The notes beneath the pieces were generated by a model. That model was not told where the DNA came from and did no database searches. It saw nothing but the letters and a program-made list of their open reading frames with translations. A program made the translations under genes and the position numbers. 64,000 bases of DNA from Candidatus Parvarchaeota archaeon (GTDB lineage Archaea > Nanobdellota > Nanobdellia > WJKC01): contig JAUWZX010000001.1 of NCBI GenBank assembly GCA_030615175.1, positions 387,840 through 451,839 of the forward strand. Direction: 5' to 3'. Shown in pieces: positions 15,469 to 23,566 of the stretch. How positions within the stretch are numbered: position 1 is the stretch's first letter; each line of letters starts with the position of its first letter.

Positions 15469-16383
15469 ATGCTTGACGTGTTATGCGTTGGTGATGTTAA
15501 TCAGGACATTATTACTACGCCGCTTGATGATTACCCTAAGAGGAATGAACAGGTAGTAATCCCTGAATTCAAGTATTACCTTGGAGGCTCGTCAGCTATT
15601 TGCAGCGCTGCTTGCCAGTCATTAGGTCTTAAAACAGGGTTTGTTGGGGTTGTTGGTGATGATTTCCACGGTTTAAATCTTAAGAGAAAACTTAAGGCAT
15701 TTAATGTTAAGTCTTACGTGAGGGTTTCGGGCAGGGCAGGGACTGATACTACTTTTGCAATAACATTTAAGAATGGTAAGAGGAGTTTCATCACTTCTCA
15801 TGGCGCTAATGATGAGTTAAGTATTAATGATGTTAAGAATGATGTTTTAATGAGTTCAAGGCACTTGCATGTTAGTGGTTACTGGCATTTGAAGAATTTA
15901 AGACCGCGGCTTCCTGAATTATTTAAACGCGCTAAGAGGCATGGTCTTTCAACAAGTTTTGATATTGGCGCGACTATTGAGAAGAGGGATTGGAGTAGAA
16001 TTCTTTCATTATTAAGTGATGTTGACGTGTTATTCCTTAATGATTATGAGTTAAGACTGCTCACTAAATCCTCAATGCTTAAAGGAATTAAAAAATTAAT
16101 TCCTTTAGTCAGCGTTCTTGCTCTTCACTTGGGAGGTGAGGGCGCCATGGCTTGCACTAAGGATAAGCGCGTTAGGATGGATTCTTTTAATGTTAAAGTA
16201 ATTAATCCTACTGGAGCGGGCGACACGTTTAATGCAGGATTCCTTTACGCTTACTTGCGTAATGAACTCTTAGGGTCCTGCTTGAAGCATGCTTTGGCTA
16301 ATGCCTGCGTTTATATTTCAAGAAGTGAGCAGAGGTTTCCATCAATTAATGAAGTCAGGAAATTCATCCGAAGTAATCCTTGA
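15469..16383 (+). CDS. PfkB-family carbohydrate/nucleoside kinase
   Basis: 304 residues, ribokinase fold. N-terminal CVGDVNQDI and YYLGGSSAICSAACQSLG correspond to PfkB signature 1, and NPTGAGDTFNAGF near 242-254 is signature 2 with the catalytic Asp. Phosphorylates a sugar or nucleoside with ATP; the substrate (for example fructose, ribose, fructose 6-phosphate or cytidine) is not readable. It is divergent from the HIT gene across 36 bases and its last 20 bases overlap the convergent hypothetical gene at 16364. Confidence 0.88.
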   Translation: MLDVLCVGDVNQDIITTPLDDYPKRNEQVVIPEFKYYLGGSSAICSAACQSLGLKTGFVGVVGDDFHGLNLKRKLKAFNVKSYVRVSGRAGTDTTFAITFKNGKRSFITSHGANDELSINDVKNDVLMSSRHLHVSGYWHLKNLRPRLPELFKRAKRHGLSTSFDIGATIEKRDWSRILSLLSDVDVLFLNDYELRLLTKSSMLKGIKKLIPLVSVLALHLGGEGAMACTKDKRVRMDSFNVKVINPTGAGDTFNAGFLYAYLRNELLGSCLKHALANACVYISRSEQRFPSINEVRKFIRSNP

Positions 16384-16774
16384 ATTTCTCTTCAATCTTA
16401 AATTCCTTGTTTAGGAATATATCTTCAAAAGCACTTCTTAATTCATTAATCATTTTATAATTCTTCATGCAGTTCTTCTTGCTTGGATTGAAATGATAGC
16501 CCTCTGTTTCCTTCAAGTATAAGTAGATATTTCTGTACTCCAAGTTCATATTTGCAATCGTTATGCCATTTAAAGCAATATTGTATATTTCGCCGCTTAG
16601 CAGTCTTTTCTTCTTGCTTGTTGAGTAATTACTGCATAATCTGCATTCATTGCACATCAAGTTAATATTCCTTGCAATATTTAGCATGTAGAAGAGTTCA
16701 TTTAGTAATTCATCATTACTTAATTCTTCAATTAATTTATTTAATGAATCCTTGACTTCTTTAACAGTTGTCAT
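16364..16774 (-). CDS. Hypothetical Cys-rich protein
   Basis: 136 residues, mostly helical. A compact CNECRLC motif (about residues 38-44) plus a later lone Cys suggest metal binding. There are no membrane segments. No family is recognised. The gene ends inside the PfkB gene (tail-to-tail overlap of 20 bases). Start ATG at 16772-16774. Confidence 0.5.
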   Translation of the reverse strand: MTTVKEVKDSLNKLIEELSNDELLNELFYMLNIARNINLMCNECRLCSNYSTSKKKRLLSGEIYNIALNGITIANMNLEYRNIYLYLKETEGYHFNPSKKNCMKNYKMINELRSAFEDIFLNKEFKIEEKFKDYFG

Positions 16775-16829
16775 TAAGTAATTTTTATTATTAATAATTA
16801 AAAAAGAATTCTATAATAGAGAATATACA

Positions 16830-16904
16830 TGAGCCCGGAGGGATTTGAACCCCCGATCTGCTGGTCCGAAGCCAGCCGCGCCATCCAGGCTACGCCACGG
16901 GCCC
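16830..16904 (-). tRNA. tRNA-Arg(TCG)
   Basis: Intronless cloverleaf of 75 bases: acceptor GGGCCCG with CGGGCTC (one G:T pair), D arm GCGTAGCCTGGATGGCGC, anticodon arm GCTGG-CTTCGGA-CCAGC giving TCG, T arm GGGGG-TTCAAAT-CCCTC, discriminator A. Confidence 0.93.
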
Positions 16905-16923
16905 GTTAAATAATATCAATGCT

Positions 16924-17412
16924 TTATTCTTTTTTTAAACTTGTTGGCGTTGCGAATTCATTACCTGACACGTGCATTAACGGCGTGTAATCCATTGTTT
17001 TCACGTGCTCTAATACTACTTCGCATAATACAATATTATGGTCTCCTGCGGGTATTACTTTCTTAACTTTGCATTCAAGTTGTACAGGGCTTTTCTTTAT
17101 TCTTCTAGGCTTTACTTTGCTGCTTTCCTCCCACTCAATCTTTTCATACTTGTCAGTGTTTCTTCCTGTGCGCGTGCCACAGTATAATGCGTCGTCAAGC
17201 ATTTCCTTTGTTGACACATTAATAACGCACTCAGGATTCTTTTCAATTAATTCTTTTGTATACCTTGCATGCCCAATGCTGAACGCTAATAATTGTGGTT
17301 TAAAGCTTATTGGCGTCACGAAGCTGAATGTTGCCACATCATGAATTCCGTCAGCGAATGAAGTTACTAATAACACTGTTCTTGGCTGTAATAAACTACT
17401 AATGTTTGTCAT
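16924..17412 (-). CDS. Flavin reductase-like FMN-binding protein
   Basis: 162 residues. The split-barrel flavin reductase fold is indicated by RTVLLVTSFADGIHDVATFSFVTPISFKPQLLAF (ends: RTVLLVTSF, KPQLLAF), then IGHARYTKELIEKNPECVINV, CGTRTGRNTDKYEK and a C-terminal MHVSGNEFATP. These proteins bind FMN and pass electrons from NAD(P)H to acceptors such as ferric complexes or oxygenases. No partner enzyme is adjacent. Length and order are typical. Confidence 0.88.
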   Translation of the reverse strand: MTNISSLLQPRTVLLVTSFADGIHDVATFSFVTPISFKPQLLAFSIGHARYTKELIEKNPECVINVSTKEMLDDALYCGTRTGRNTDKYEKIEWEESSKVKPRRIKKSPVQLECKVKKVIPAGDHNIVLCEVVLEHVKTMDYTPLMHVSGNEFATPTSLKKE

Positions 17413-17482
17413 ATTAATTTAGAGAAGTAATTGTTATTAATAAAAATTAATAAAAATTAATAAAATAAACTTCTTTAAAGGA

Positions 17483-18367
17483 TTAATCTTCTTCCCAATC
17501 AATGTTTATTTTTTTAGGAGAAAAACTGTAATGTAATTTATTAATATTATCAATCCATTTTCCAGGCTTGAATTTGTATATATAGTACTTTTTGTTTTTA
17601 ATCATTATCTTCTTTGGTTTGAATATTAAATTTTTAGAAAAGTAGTCTTTTGCTTCGAACACGCGTGAATTATTATATTCAACGCGTATGTGATTAGTAT
17701 GGCTTTCAATGAATAAAGCATCATCTTTGTATTGAGCTTCTGAATACCAGTCGCTATCAGTAGTGCTATGCCCAATTTTCCAGGCAATCTTGTCACACTT
17801 ATTTATTAAGTCTTCATTTATGACTTGTTCTAAATCCTCTTCATTAACTGCATGAACTACTCCCCAATTATTATAAGCCCTCTCAGCAGTACCCTTCTCC
17901 ATCTTCCACCACATTTTTCTAATAGACTCTTCAAACAACGTCATTGCCCTTACCGTTCCATCAGAACTTATTGCCAGTTCATTACCATATATTATTGCAA
18001 GCATTGTATCAAATTTAGGCATCTCTTCAACATCAACAAATGAACCTCCAAGGCTTCTGTAAACGCTTGGCCAAACATGATAATTCTGTATTACTTCATG
18101 AATTCCTTCTAATAATTCACCAATCCTTTTATTATGCGTTGTTTTAGGCTTAATCTCAACAATGTTACTTAATAGTAATCCCTTCTCAAGCATTATTAAA
18201 GGATTTTCTTGACTAATATCTAAATCCTTAAAGTTATTATATAACTCATTAATCTCTTTAATTATACTTTTTAGTTTTTCTTTTTCTTCATCATAATATA
18301 AATCCCTTTCAATTATAGTCTCTAAGTCTTCTCTTAAACTTAAATAGGAACTTATTTTAACAGGCAT
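17483..18367 (-). CDS. Hypothetical protein
   Basis: 294 residues, soluble, acidic and helical in the first third (long charged helices up to about residue 90), then a mixed region with several Trp and a Tyr/Lys-rich C-terminal part ending INIDWEED. No catalytic motif, membrane segment or zinc cluster is evident, and I cannot name a family. It stands alone between the flavin reductase gene and tRNA-Arg(CCT), and its composition (high Lys, Asn, Ile, Glu) is more AT-biased than the housekeeping genes around it, which may mean accessory origin. Confidence 0.5.
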   Translation of the reverse strand: MPVKISSYLSLREDLETIIERDLYYDEEKEKLKSIIKEINELYNNFKDLDISQENPLIMLEKGLLLSNIVEIKPKTTHNKRIGELLEGIHEVIQNYHVWPSVYRSLGGSFVDVEEMPKFDTMLAIIYGNELAISSDGTVRAMTLFEESIRKMWWKMEKGTAERAYNNWGVVHAVNEEDLEQVINEDLINKCDKIAWKIGHSTTDSDWYSEAQYKDDALFIESHTNHIRVEYNNSRVFEAKDYFSKNLIFKPKKIMIKNKKYYIYKFKPGKWIDNINKLHYSFSPKKINIDWEED

Positions 18368-18436
18368 TAGAAGAGTTGCATCTTTTATTTATTAAAAGCG
18401 TTTTGATAGAATAAAATATATTTTATAAAAGAAAAG

Positions 18437-18583
18437 CGGACCCGGAGGGATTTGAACCCCCGACCTACAGCTAACTCCTATAACGCTCAGAGTAGGTCAG
18501 TTACTCCATAAATGGAGATTCGTCGTCTATCATCATCGCTGGATTAGGAGGCTGTCGCCCTGTCCAGACTAGGCTACGGGTCC
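18437..18583 (-). tRNA. tRNA-Arg(CCT) with a canonical 72-base intron
   Basis: Acceptor GGACCCG with CGGGTCC, discriminator G, D arm GCCTAGTCTGGACAGGGC, T arm GGGGG-TTCAAAT-CCCTC. The anticodon stem ACAGC pairs with GCTGT across an insertion. Adjacent to it CTCC pairs with GGAG as a 4-bp central helix flanked by 3-base bulges TAA and TTA: a textbook bulge-helix-bulge at position 37/38. Cutting after the second base of each bulge removes 72 bases and leaves the loop CTCCTAA, anticodon CCT. Confidence 0.93.
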
Positions 18584-18668
18584 GCCCTTAATAAATAAGT
18601 AAAGAACGCGGTTTATAAGATTTTCCAAAGGGAAAATTTTATATCCTGCTTAATTGTCATTAATTCTT

Positions 18669-19061
18669 ATGCCCTTGGTACTCTTAAAGAATGTGAGGAG
18701 TGATGAATTCAGCATTGATGAGAATAATCTTGAAAACTTCTTAGTTAAGCCTACGAGAATGGAGTTAGCAATTCTTTTTGGTTTGCAGTATTATAATATT
18801 ACTTTAGACTTGAAAAAGGATGAGAAGCGCATACACATTATTGATATCTGCAAGTATTGGTATGAGAATGAAGCTAATGAAATGTATGATAAAATAAGTG
18901 AGTGCATTAAAAGAGGAAATTATAAATTAATTAAAACAGAGATAAACTTTGGATGCCCTGACCTTGAAAGAGAAATTGGCAGACGAGAAATATTATTTTA
19001 TGTGAAGCAACCTAAAGGGGAAATACCTGAAGCCATAATAATAGATAAGAACGATAAATAA
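18669..19061 (+). CDS. Hypothetical protein
   Basis: 130 residues from the ATG at 18669; the frame can be read from a TTG at 18654 but the ATG is better. Begins PLVLLKNVRSDEF, followed by a helical acidic middle and a C-terminal strand-rich segment with REILFYVKQPKGEIPEA. Two isolated cysteines. No domain is recognised. It lies 28 bases upstream of the acetyl-CoA synthetase beta-subunit gene on the same strand and might be cotranscribed. Confidence 0.5.
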   Translation: MPLVLLKNVRSDEFSIDENNLENFLVKPTRMELAILFGLQYYNITLDLKKDEKRIHIIDICKYWYENEANEMYDKISECIKRGNYKLIKTEINFGCPDLEREIGRREILFYVKQPKGEIPEAIIIDKNDK

Positions 19062-19088
19062 TTAAGAAATGAACTCATAATAAGAATA

Positions 19089-19718
19089 ATGCTTGACGTT
19101 TTCGAAAGTCTTGAGTTCTTAAAACAGCAAGGCTTGCCTGTTGTTAAATCATTCCTTGCTGGTTCAAGGCATGAAGCTGTTTTTGCTTCAAGAGCAATTG
19201 GTTACCCTGTAGTCATGAAATTAGTTAGTCCTAAGGCAGTTCATAAGACTGATATTGGAGGCGTGATAACAGGAATTCATGATGAATTAAGGGCTAAGAG
19301 GGCTTATGATGAGTTAATATACAAATCTGAGAAGTTAAAAATTCCTTTAAGAGGCGTGCTCGTTCAGGAACAATTCTCTGGTGTGGAATTAATAATCGGC
19401 GTGAAGAAAGACCATGTGTTTAATCAAGTAATAATGATTGGGGTTGGAGGAATATTTGTTGAATTATTAAAGGATGTTTCATTCCGCGTATGCCCTGTTA
19501 ATAAGAAGCAAGTATTAAGCATGATTAATGAATTAAGAGCGAATAAATTACTTAAAGGGTATCGTGGCGTTAAGGGAGTTAATATTGATAAACTCGCTGG
19601 CTTGATAAGCAAGGTTTCAAGATTAGCGGTTGATAAGGATTTAATTGAAATGGATATTAATCCAATAATAATGAAGGCTGACAAGGCATTAATTGTTGAT
19701 GCAAGAATTAAATTCTAG
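19089..19718 (+). CDS. acdB: ADP-forming acetyl-CoA synthetase, beta (ATP-grasp) subunit
   Basis: 209 residues, the usual size for a separate beta subunit. ATP-grasp features: GYPVVMKLVSPKAVHKTDIGGV near 37-58 (includes the His that takes part in phosphate relay), VLVQEQFSGVELIIGVKKD near 88-106, IGVGGIFVELLKDVSFR, and metal-binding EMDINPII near 193-200. With the alpha subunit it converts acetyl-CoA, ADP and phosphate to acetate, CoA and ATP, an energy-conserving step of archaeal fermentation. Its partner gene is on the opposite strand and their 3' ends overlap by 11 bases. Confidence 0.92.
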   Translation: MLDVFESLEFLKQQGLPVVKSFLAGSRHEAVFASRAIGYPVVMKLVSPKAVHKTDIGGVITGIHDELRAKRAYDELIYKSEKLKIPLRGVLVQEQFSGVELIIGVKKDHVFNQVIMIGVGGIFVELLKDVSFRVCPVNKKQVLSMINELRANKLLKGYRGVKGVNIDKLAGLISKVSRLAVDKDLIEMDINPIIMKADKALIVDARIKF

Positions 19719-21042
19719 TCGCAGCCTTTAATGAGTCAGCGACTTCATTAATTTCGTCAAAAGCAAATACTCCTGCTTTACTGAATAATCTTAAAGCATC
19801 TTTAATCTTCTTACCGCCCAGGAAGCACGGAATCACTGGCTTCTTAACTGTTTTTGAGAATTCAATCACTGCTTTTGCAGTCTTCTCAACTTCAGTCATT
19901 GCCTGAGGAGTAAGGATTATTATAACTGCATCATAGAATTTCTCCTTACTAATTATCTTAAACACTTTTTCATACCTGTCTGCTAACGCGTCACCTAAAA
20001 CGTCTATTGGGTTATTATGACTCCACGCTTTAGGAAGCGCCCTGTTAAGCGCTTTCTTAATTTTTAATGGCAGTTTAGGAATTATTAAGCCGTTCTTAAT
20101 GCATGAGTCAGTCATTAAGATGCTTGGACCGCCGGCATTACTAATAATTAATATTTTCTTCCCAATGACTCCATGTTTGTTAATTAATTCAGCGCTCTTT
20201 ATTAAATTATTAAATGATAATACACTAATTGCGTTGCACTGCTTGAAAGCTGCCTTGTATATTTCATAACTGCCTGCAAGCGACCCTGTGTGACTGCTCG
20301 CTGCTCTCTGACCTGCCTCACTAGTCCCTGCCTTTAATACTAATATTGGTTTTTTTGAATTAATGCATGCGTTCATGAATTTCCTGCCATGCTTTATTGA
20401 TTCAATGTATAATGCAATCACTTTTGTTTCCGAATCATTGTTTAATTCATTTATTAATTCATGGAAGCTGATGTCAGCCATGTTGCCAATGCTTATGAAG
20501 TAGCGCAGCCCTATTCCTTCACCTATTGCCCAGTCAAGTATTGCGACTCCAAGGGCTCCTGACTGGCTTATGAAACTAATACCTCCTTTTTTAGGCGTTT
20601 CCTTGAAGAATGATGCATTAAAGTAGCCTGGCTTAATTACTCCCAGAACATTAGGTCCTAGTAACCTGACTCCTAATTTTTTTGCTTTCCTTATTAACTT
20701 GCTCTCAATTCTTGCTTCACCTGTTTCCTTGAATCCAGCGCTTACAATTATTGCTTCACTTACTCCTTTAACTCCGCATTCACCAATCACTTTATCAACT
20801 AATGATGCTGGAACTACAATTACTGCTACTTCAACGTTTTCTTTTATCTTTGTTACATTTTCATAGCACTTAACTCCAAGAATTCTCTTAGCATTAGGAT
20901 TCACTGGGTAAACTTTTATTCTTGATTTTTTTAAATTCTTGAAGACTATGTGCCCGACTTTACTTGGATTCCTTGAAGCACCAATCACTGCCACGCTTTT
21001 AGGGTTTAGAATCTTTAACATTATGTTTCTATAATTATTCAT
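19708..21042 (-). CDS. acdA: ADP-forming acetyl-CoA synthetase, alpha (CoA-binding) subunit
   Basis: 444 residues. Domains in order: CoA-binding Rossmann fold (NPKSVAVIGASRNPSKVG near 14-31, VYPVNPN), ligase-CoA domain with FISQSGALGVAILDWA near 156-171, the catalytic phospho-His segment SSHTGSLAGSYEIYKAAF near 254-271, and a C-terminal flavodoxin-like domain with ISNAGGPSILMTD. Works with the convergent beta-subunit gene. Family normally places alpha and beta in tandem or fused, so the tail-to-tail arrangement is unusual. ATG at 21040-21042. Confidence 0.94.
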   Translation of the reverse strand: MNNYRNIMLKILNPKSVAVIGASRNPSKVGHIVFKNLKKSRIKVYPVNPNAKRILGVKCYENVTKIKENVEVAVIVVPASLVDKVIGECGVKGVSEAIIVSAGFKETGEARIESKLIRKAKKLGVRLLGPNVLGVIKPGYFNASFFKETPKKGGISFISQSGALGVAILDWAIGEGIGLRYFISIGNMADISFHELINELNNDSETKVIALYIESIKHGRKFMNACINSKKPILVLKAGTSEAGQRAASSHTGSLAGSYEIYKAAFKQCNAISVLSFNNLIKSAELINKHGVIGKKILIISNAGGPSILMTDSCIKNGLIIPKLPLKIKKALNRALPKAWSHNNPIDVLGDALADRYEKVFKIISKEKFYDAVIIILTPQAMTEVEKTAKAVIEFSKTVKKPVIPCFLGGKKIKDALRLFSKAGVFAFDEINEVADSLKAATRI

Positions 21043-21122
21043 AGTATAAAAAACTTAACAACTTGTCTTATTTATTATAATATAACAAACTTTAAATTAA
21101 TTAAAAGCAATTAAGTGATATT

Positions 21123-21470
21123 ATGAGTGAGAGTTATATTGATAAAGATTTCGAGGAATTAATTGAATTGGCCAAGAAGAAACCAGCATATAATAAAGTG
21201 ATTGATAGTAGTCCTGAAGGATTACAGGAATATGAAAATATAATAAAGCGTCTTTACTATCTTGTTAAGGATGGATGGTTAAATAAAAATTTTGAAGGAC
21301 ATGCATTGAAAATCCGTGCACAGGCATATGTTCTTTCAATAATGGATATTTTCGATAAAGAGTTTATAGAGAAAACTAAGTATTTATTAGACAGTGAGGA
21401 AGGTAAGGAAAAGCTTGGAAGAATAATGAGCGAACTTGATGATAAGAATATAGAGTCATTATTAAAGTAA
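21123..21470 (+). CDS. Hypothetical helical protein
   Basis: 115 residues, highly charged and predicted all-helical, with no cysteines and no membrane segments. A central NKNFEGHALKIRAQAYVLSIMD and an acidic C-terminus are the only features. It is divergent from acdA and convergent with the ubiquitin-like gene. TATA-like AACTTTAAATTAA lies about 30 bases upstream of the ATG. Not recognised. Confidence 0.5.
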   Translation: MSESYIDKDFEELIELAKKKPAYNKVIDSSPEGLQEYENIIKRLYYLVKDGWLNKNFEGHALKIRAQAYVLSIMDIFDKEFIEKTKYLLDSEEGKEKLGRIMSELDDKNIESLLK

Positions 21471-21479
21471 AGTTAGCCT

Positions 21480-21713
21480 TCATCCCCCAATCATTTTTGG
21501 CAATATCACTATTCTTGAGTTATCCTTTATTTTCTCATTAAGGTCTTGAATGCTTAATCCATTAATCATGATTACGTAATCCTCAAGTTGCTTGATTTTC
21601 ATTTTTTTAACAACATCTTTTATTGATGAATCCTTGCTCATGCTTAATATGATTTCTTTCTCTGCTGGCTCATAAGTCTTAACCTTTACTTTTATTCTCT
21701 GCACACAACGCAT
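21480..21713 (-). CDS. Ubiquitin-like sulfur carrier (MoaD/ThiS/SAMP type)
   Basis: 77 residues, beta-grasp pattern: IKVKVKTYEPAEKEIIL, a helix KDSSIKDVVKKM, then VIMINGLSIQD and VILPKMIGG. The C-terminal Gly-Gly is the residue pair adenylated by E1-like enzymes, so it probably carries sulfur for tRNA thiolation or cofactor synthesis, or tags proteins as in SAMPs. The gene start overlaps the end of the E1-like gene by 22 bases; a GTG at 21702-21704 is an alternative start. Together they form a minimal activation module. Confidence 0.85.
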   Translation of the reverse strand: MRCVQRIKVKVKTYEPAEKEIILSMSKDSSIKDVVKKMKIKQLEDYVIMINGLSIQDLNEKIKDNSRIVILPKMIGG

Positions 21714-22417
21714 TTAGGATTCCTCCTTATCACTAGTGTATCAAATTTATTATCATGAAGTGAGAATATAGTGATAAATGATTTCTCTGGCTTAGTCATT
21801 CCTGACAATATGTGTATTGCTTGGCTTGCTGATAAACTGCCTGCAACCCCTGGCGCTGGACCAATAACTCCTATTAACTGCTTCTTTTTTGACTCCTTGT
21901 ACACGCAGGCAAAGCATGCCTTGCCAGGCATGAAGACCGCACTCACTCCTTTATTCTTCTCTATTGCAGCATGTATGAATGGAATGCTTAACTTAATGCT
22001 TGCCTCATTCATTATGAAGCGGGATTCCATGTTGTCAGTTCCGTCAAGAATTAAGTCACAGTTTTTAGCAAGTCTTAATACACTATCCTTTGTAATCCTT
22101 GCATTCACTGCTTTTAATTTAACATTCTTATTCATTTTTTTCAATTTCTCTTCCGCAACCTTAACTTTAATCTGCCCAATATCCATTTCATCATATAAGA
22201 TTTGTCTTGGCAAATTGCTTAATTCAACAATGTCATAATCAATTATTCTTAATTCACCAATACCTGCCCTTACAAGGTAAGTTGATATAATTGAGCCAAG
22301 ACCTCCAAGCCCTGCCAGTAATGCTTTTGACTTCTTTAATTTTTCCTGCCCCTTTAACCCTATTTCCTTAAAAATTACCTGACGATTATACCTCTCAAGT
22401 TCCTTCAATGATAACAT
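21692..22417 (-). CDS. E1-like adenylyltransferase (ThiF/MoeB/UbaA family)
   Basis: 241 residues. RYNRQVIFKEIGLKGQEKL near 9-27, nucleotide-binding LLAGLGGLGSIISTYLVRAGIG near 33-54, DYDIVELSNLPRQILY near 60-75, and DLILDGTDNMESRF near 120-133 define the family. Zinc-binding CFAC (about 168-171) and C-terminal CVVC (about 236-239) form the structural tetrad. It activates the adjacent ubiquitin-like protein by C-terminal adenylation. No rhodanese domain is fused, so sulfur transfer would need another partner. Confidence 0.92.
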   Translation of the reverse strand: MLSLKELERYNRQVIFKEIGLKGQEKLKKSKALLAGLGGLGSIISTYLVRAGIGELRIIDYDIVELSNLPRQILYDEMDIGQIKVKVAEEKLKKMNKNVKLKAVNARITKDSVLRLAKNCDLILDGTDNMESRFIMNEASIKLSIPFIHAAIEKNKGVSAVFMPGKACFACVYKESKKKQLIGVIGPAPGVAGSLSASQAIHILSGMTKPEKSFITIFSLHDNKFDTLVIRRNPKCVVCRE

Positions 22418-22480
22418 GAAGATATATGATGGATTAGTAATATAAAAAACTTATAACTGAGAACCGCGTAAACATTTTTT

Positions 22481-22789
22481 ATGCCTGAGTTAAAGGATTA
22501 TATTGAAAAATTATTAGATATGAGGGAAAAAGACCCTGTTAAGTACGCTGAGACAATGAAGAATTATCAGGATAATTACTCAACTTTTTATTCTCAATTA
22601 ATTAATGCCATGCCTAAGGAGGAGGTTGCAGGCGTTGAAGGGAAAAAAAAATTGGTATTGCCTAAGTATAATTTTAAGAATCGTTTAATGGATTTCTTAA
22701 GGGCATTCTGGTTTTACTTGATACTCATTAGTGGAGGCTTAATTACTGTTGTTATATTATTAATAATTCTATTTAGTCGTTTAACGTAG
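22481..22789 (+). CDS. Tail-anchored membrane protein, unknown function
   Basis: 102 residues. A charged, helical N-terminal half (about 1-68) is followed by one strong C-terminal membrane helix, FWFYLILISGGLITVVILLIILF (ends shown as FWFYLIL and LLIILF), and a three-residue tail. This is a tail-anchored topology with a cytoplasmic domain. No family is recognised. Its last nine bases overlap the convergent Sec61-beta gene. Confidence 0.55.
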   Translation: MPELKDYIEKLLDMREKDPVKYAETMKNYQDNYSTFYSQLINAMPKEEVAGVEGKKKLVLPKYNFKNRLMDFLRAFWFYLILISGGLITVVILLIILFSRLT

Positions 22790-22939
22790 TGCTGCGTGCA
22801 GTATTATTATAGTGATTATTGTAATGAATGATGCGAATATCACGTAGCCTGGCTTGATTAATACCTTGCTCTTATAGTCACTGAAGTAACGCATTATTCC
22901 TCCAGTGCTCTGAGGCATCATTGTCTGTTTCTTTGCCAT
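22781..22939 (-). CDS. secG: Preprotein translocase subunit Sec61-beta/SecG
   Basis: A 52-residue gene read directly from the minus strand: starts MAKKQTMMPQSTGGIMRYF, continues through a short charged linker and one C-terminal membrane helix (YVIFASFITIITIIILH), ending in ALR. The STGGIMRYF-type element followed by a single tail-anchor helix is the archaeal Sec61-beta signature. It partners SecY (gene at 62065-63453) and SecE in the membrane channel. A TTTATAAAT TATA box at about 22965-22973 is 28 bases before the ATG, so it is leaderless. It overlaps the convergent upstream gene by nine bases and precedes RNase P RNA on the same strand. Confidence 0.85.
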   Translation of the reverse strand: MAKKQTMMPQSTGGIMRYFSDYKSKVLIKPGYVIFASFITIITIIILHAALR

Positions 22940-22996
22940 TAATAATATAAAATGCATTAAACCGTTTATAAATCTTGCGGGAAAAAGAGAATTGTA

Positions 22997-23323
22997 GTGA
23001 TTGAGTGTTAGCCCGTTTTCTGTTAAGCCCTCAGCGCATTAACCGCGCTTCATTGACGGCTGCGTGGTTATTCTACTAAGCGTCATCTTTTGACTTGCAC
23101 TGCCTTGCGTGCAGCAAGCCGTTTCACACCACTAATCCAAGACCCTCATAATCATAATCATTGGTTGAATTGCCTTGGCGTGGTTGTCGTCACTGTTCAA
23201 GCTGCCAAGCCCTCTCAAGCACTACCCTTACGGGTCGCAAGTTAACGGAGTTGAACCGTTAATAATAGCAGTGAACGGACTTACCTCACTCGTTGCCGAG
23301 CGTGAAACCACTCACTCAATCAC
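22997..23323 (-). ncRNA. rnpB: RNase P RNA
   Basis: 327 bases on the minus strand. The ends form helix P1 (GTGATTGAGTG with CACTCAATCAC, 11 bp perfect). The conserved 5' element GAGGTAAGTCCG and the 3' element ACAGAAA followed by CGGGCTAA, which pair in P4, are both present, with a GCTTGAGAGGGCTTGG-like specificity region between. This is the catalytic RNA that trims tRNA 5' leaders. A TATA box (ATTTATAAG) about 26 bases upstream of the 5' end supports the start. Length is typical of archaeal type A. Confidence 0.93.
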
Positions 23324-23359
23324 TAAATAAAGTAAGTAAATTTACGGATTTATAAGCCT

Positions 23360-23566
23360 TTACTTTTTAATTTTCTTAACTCTTTTTTTAATGTTTAATA
23401 CATCAATAAATATTAGTATTATTGTTATCACTAAACTAATGATTATGGAAGTATTCCAGTCAACACTAAAAGTCATTAATAACTGGGTTAGTACGCTGCT
23501 CATTAATGCAACTACGAAAATAATTATGAATGCAAGGATGTTGATTTTAATCTTAGATTTCTTCAT
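23360..23566 (-). CDS. Small two-helix membrane protein
   Basis: 68 residues with two membrane helices (about 9-32 and 38-58) flanked by Lys-rich ends; topology favours both termini inside. An ORF on the opposite strand covers the same bases but is less protein-like, so I kept this one. It is divergent from the CDP-archaeol synthase gene, 78 bases away. Unknown function. Confidence 0.45.
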   Translation of the reverse strand: MKKSKIKINILAFIIIFVVALMSSVLTQLLMTFSVDWNTSIIISLVITIILIFIDVLNIKKRVKKIKK

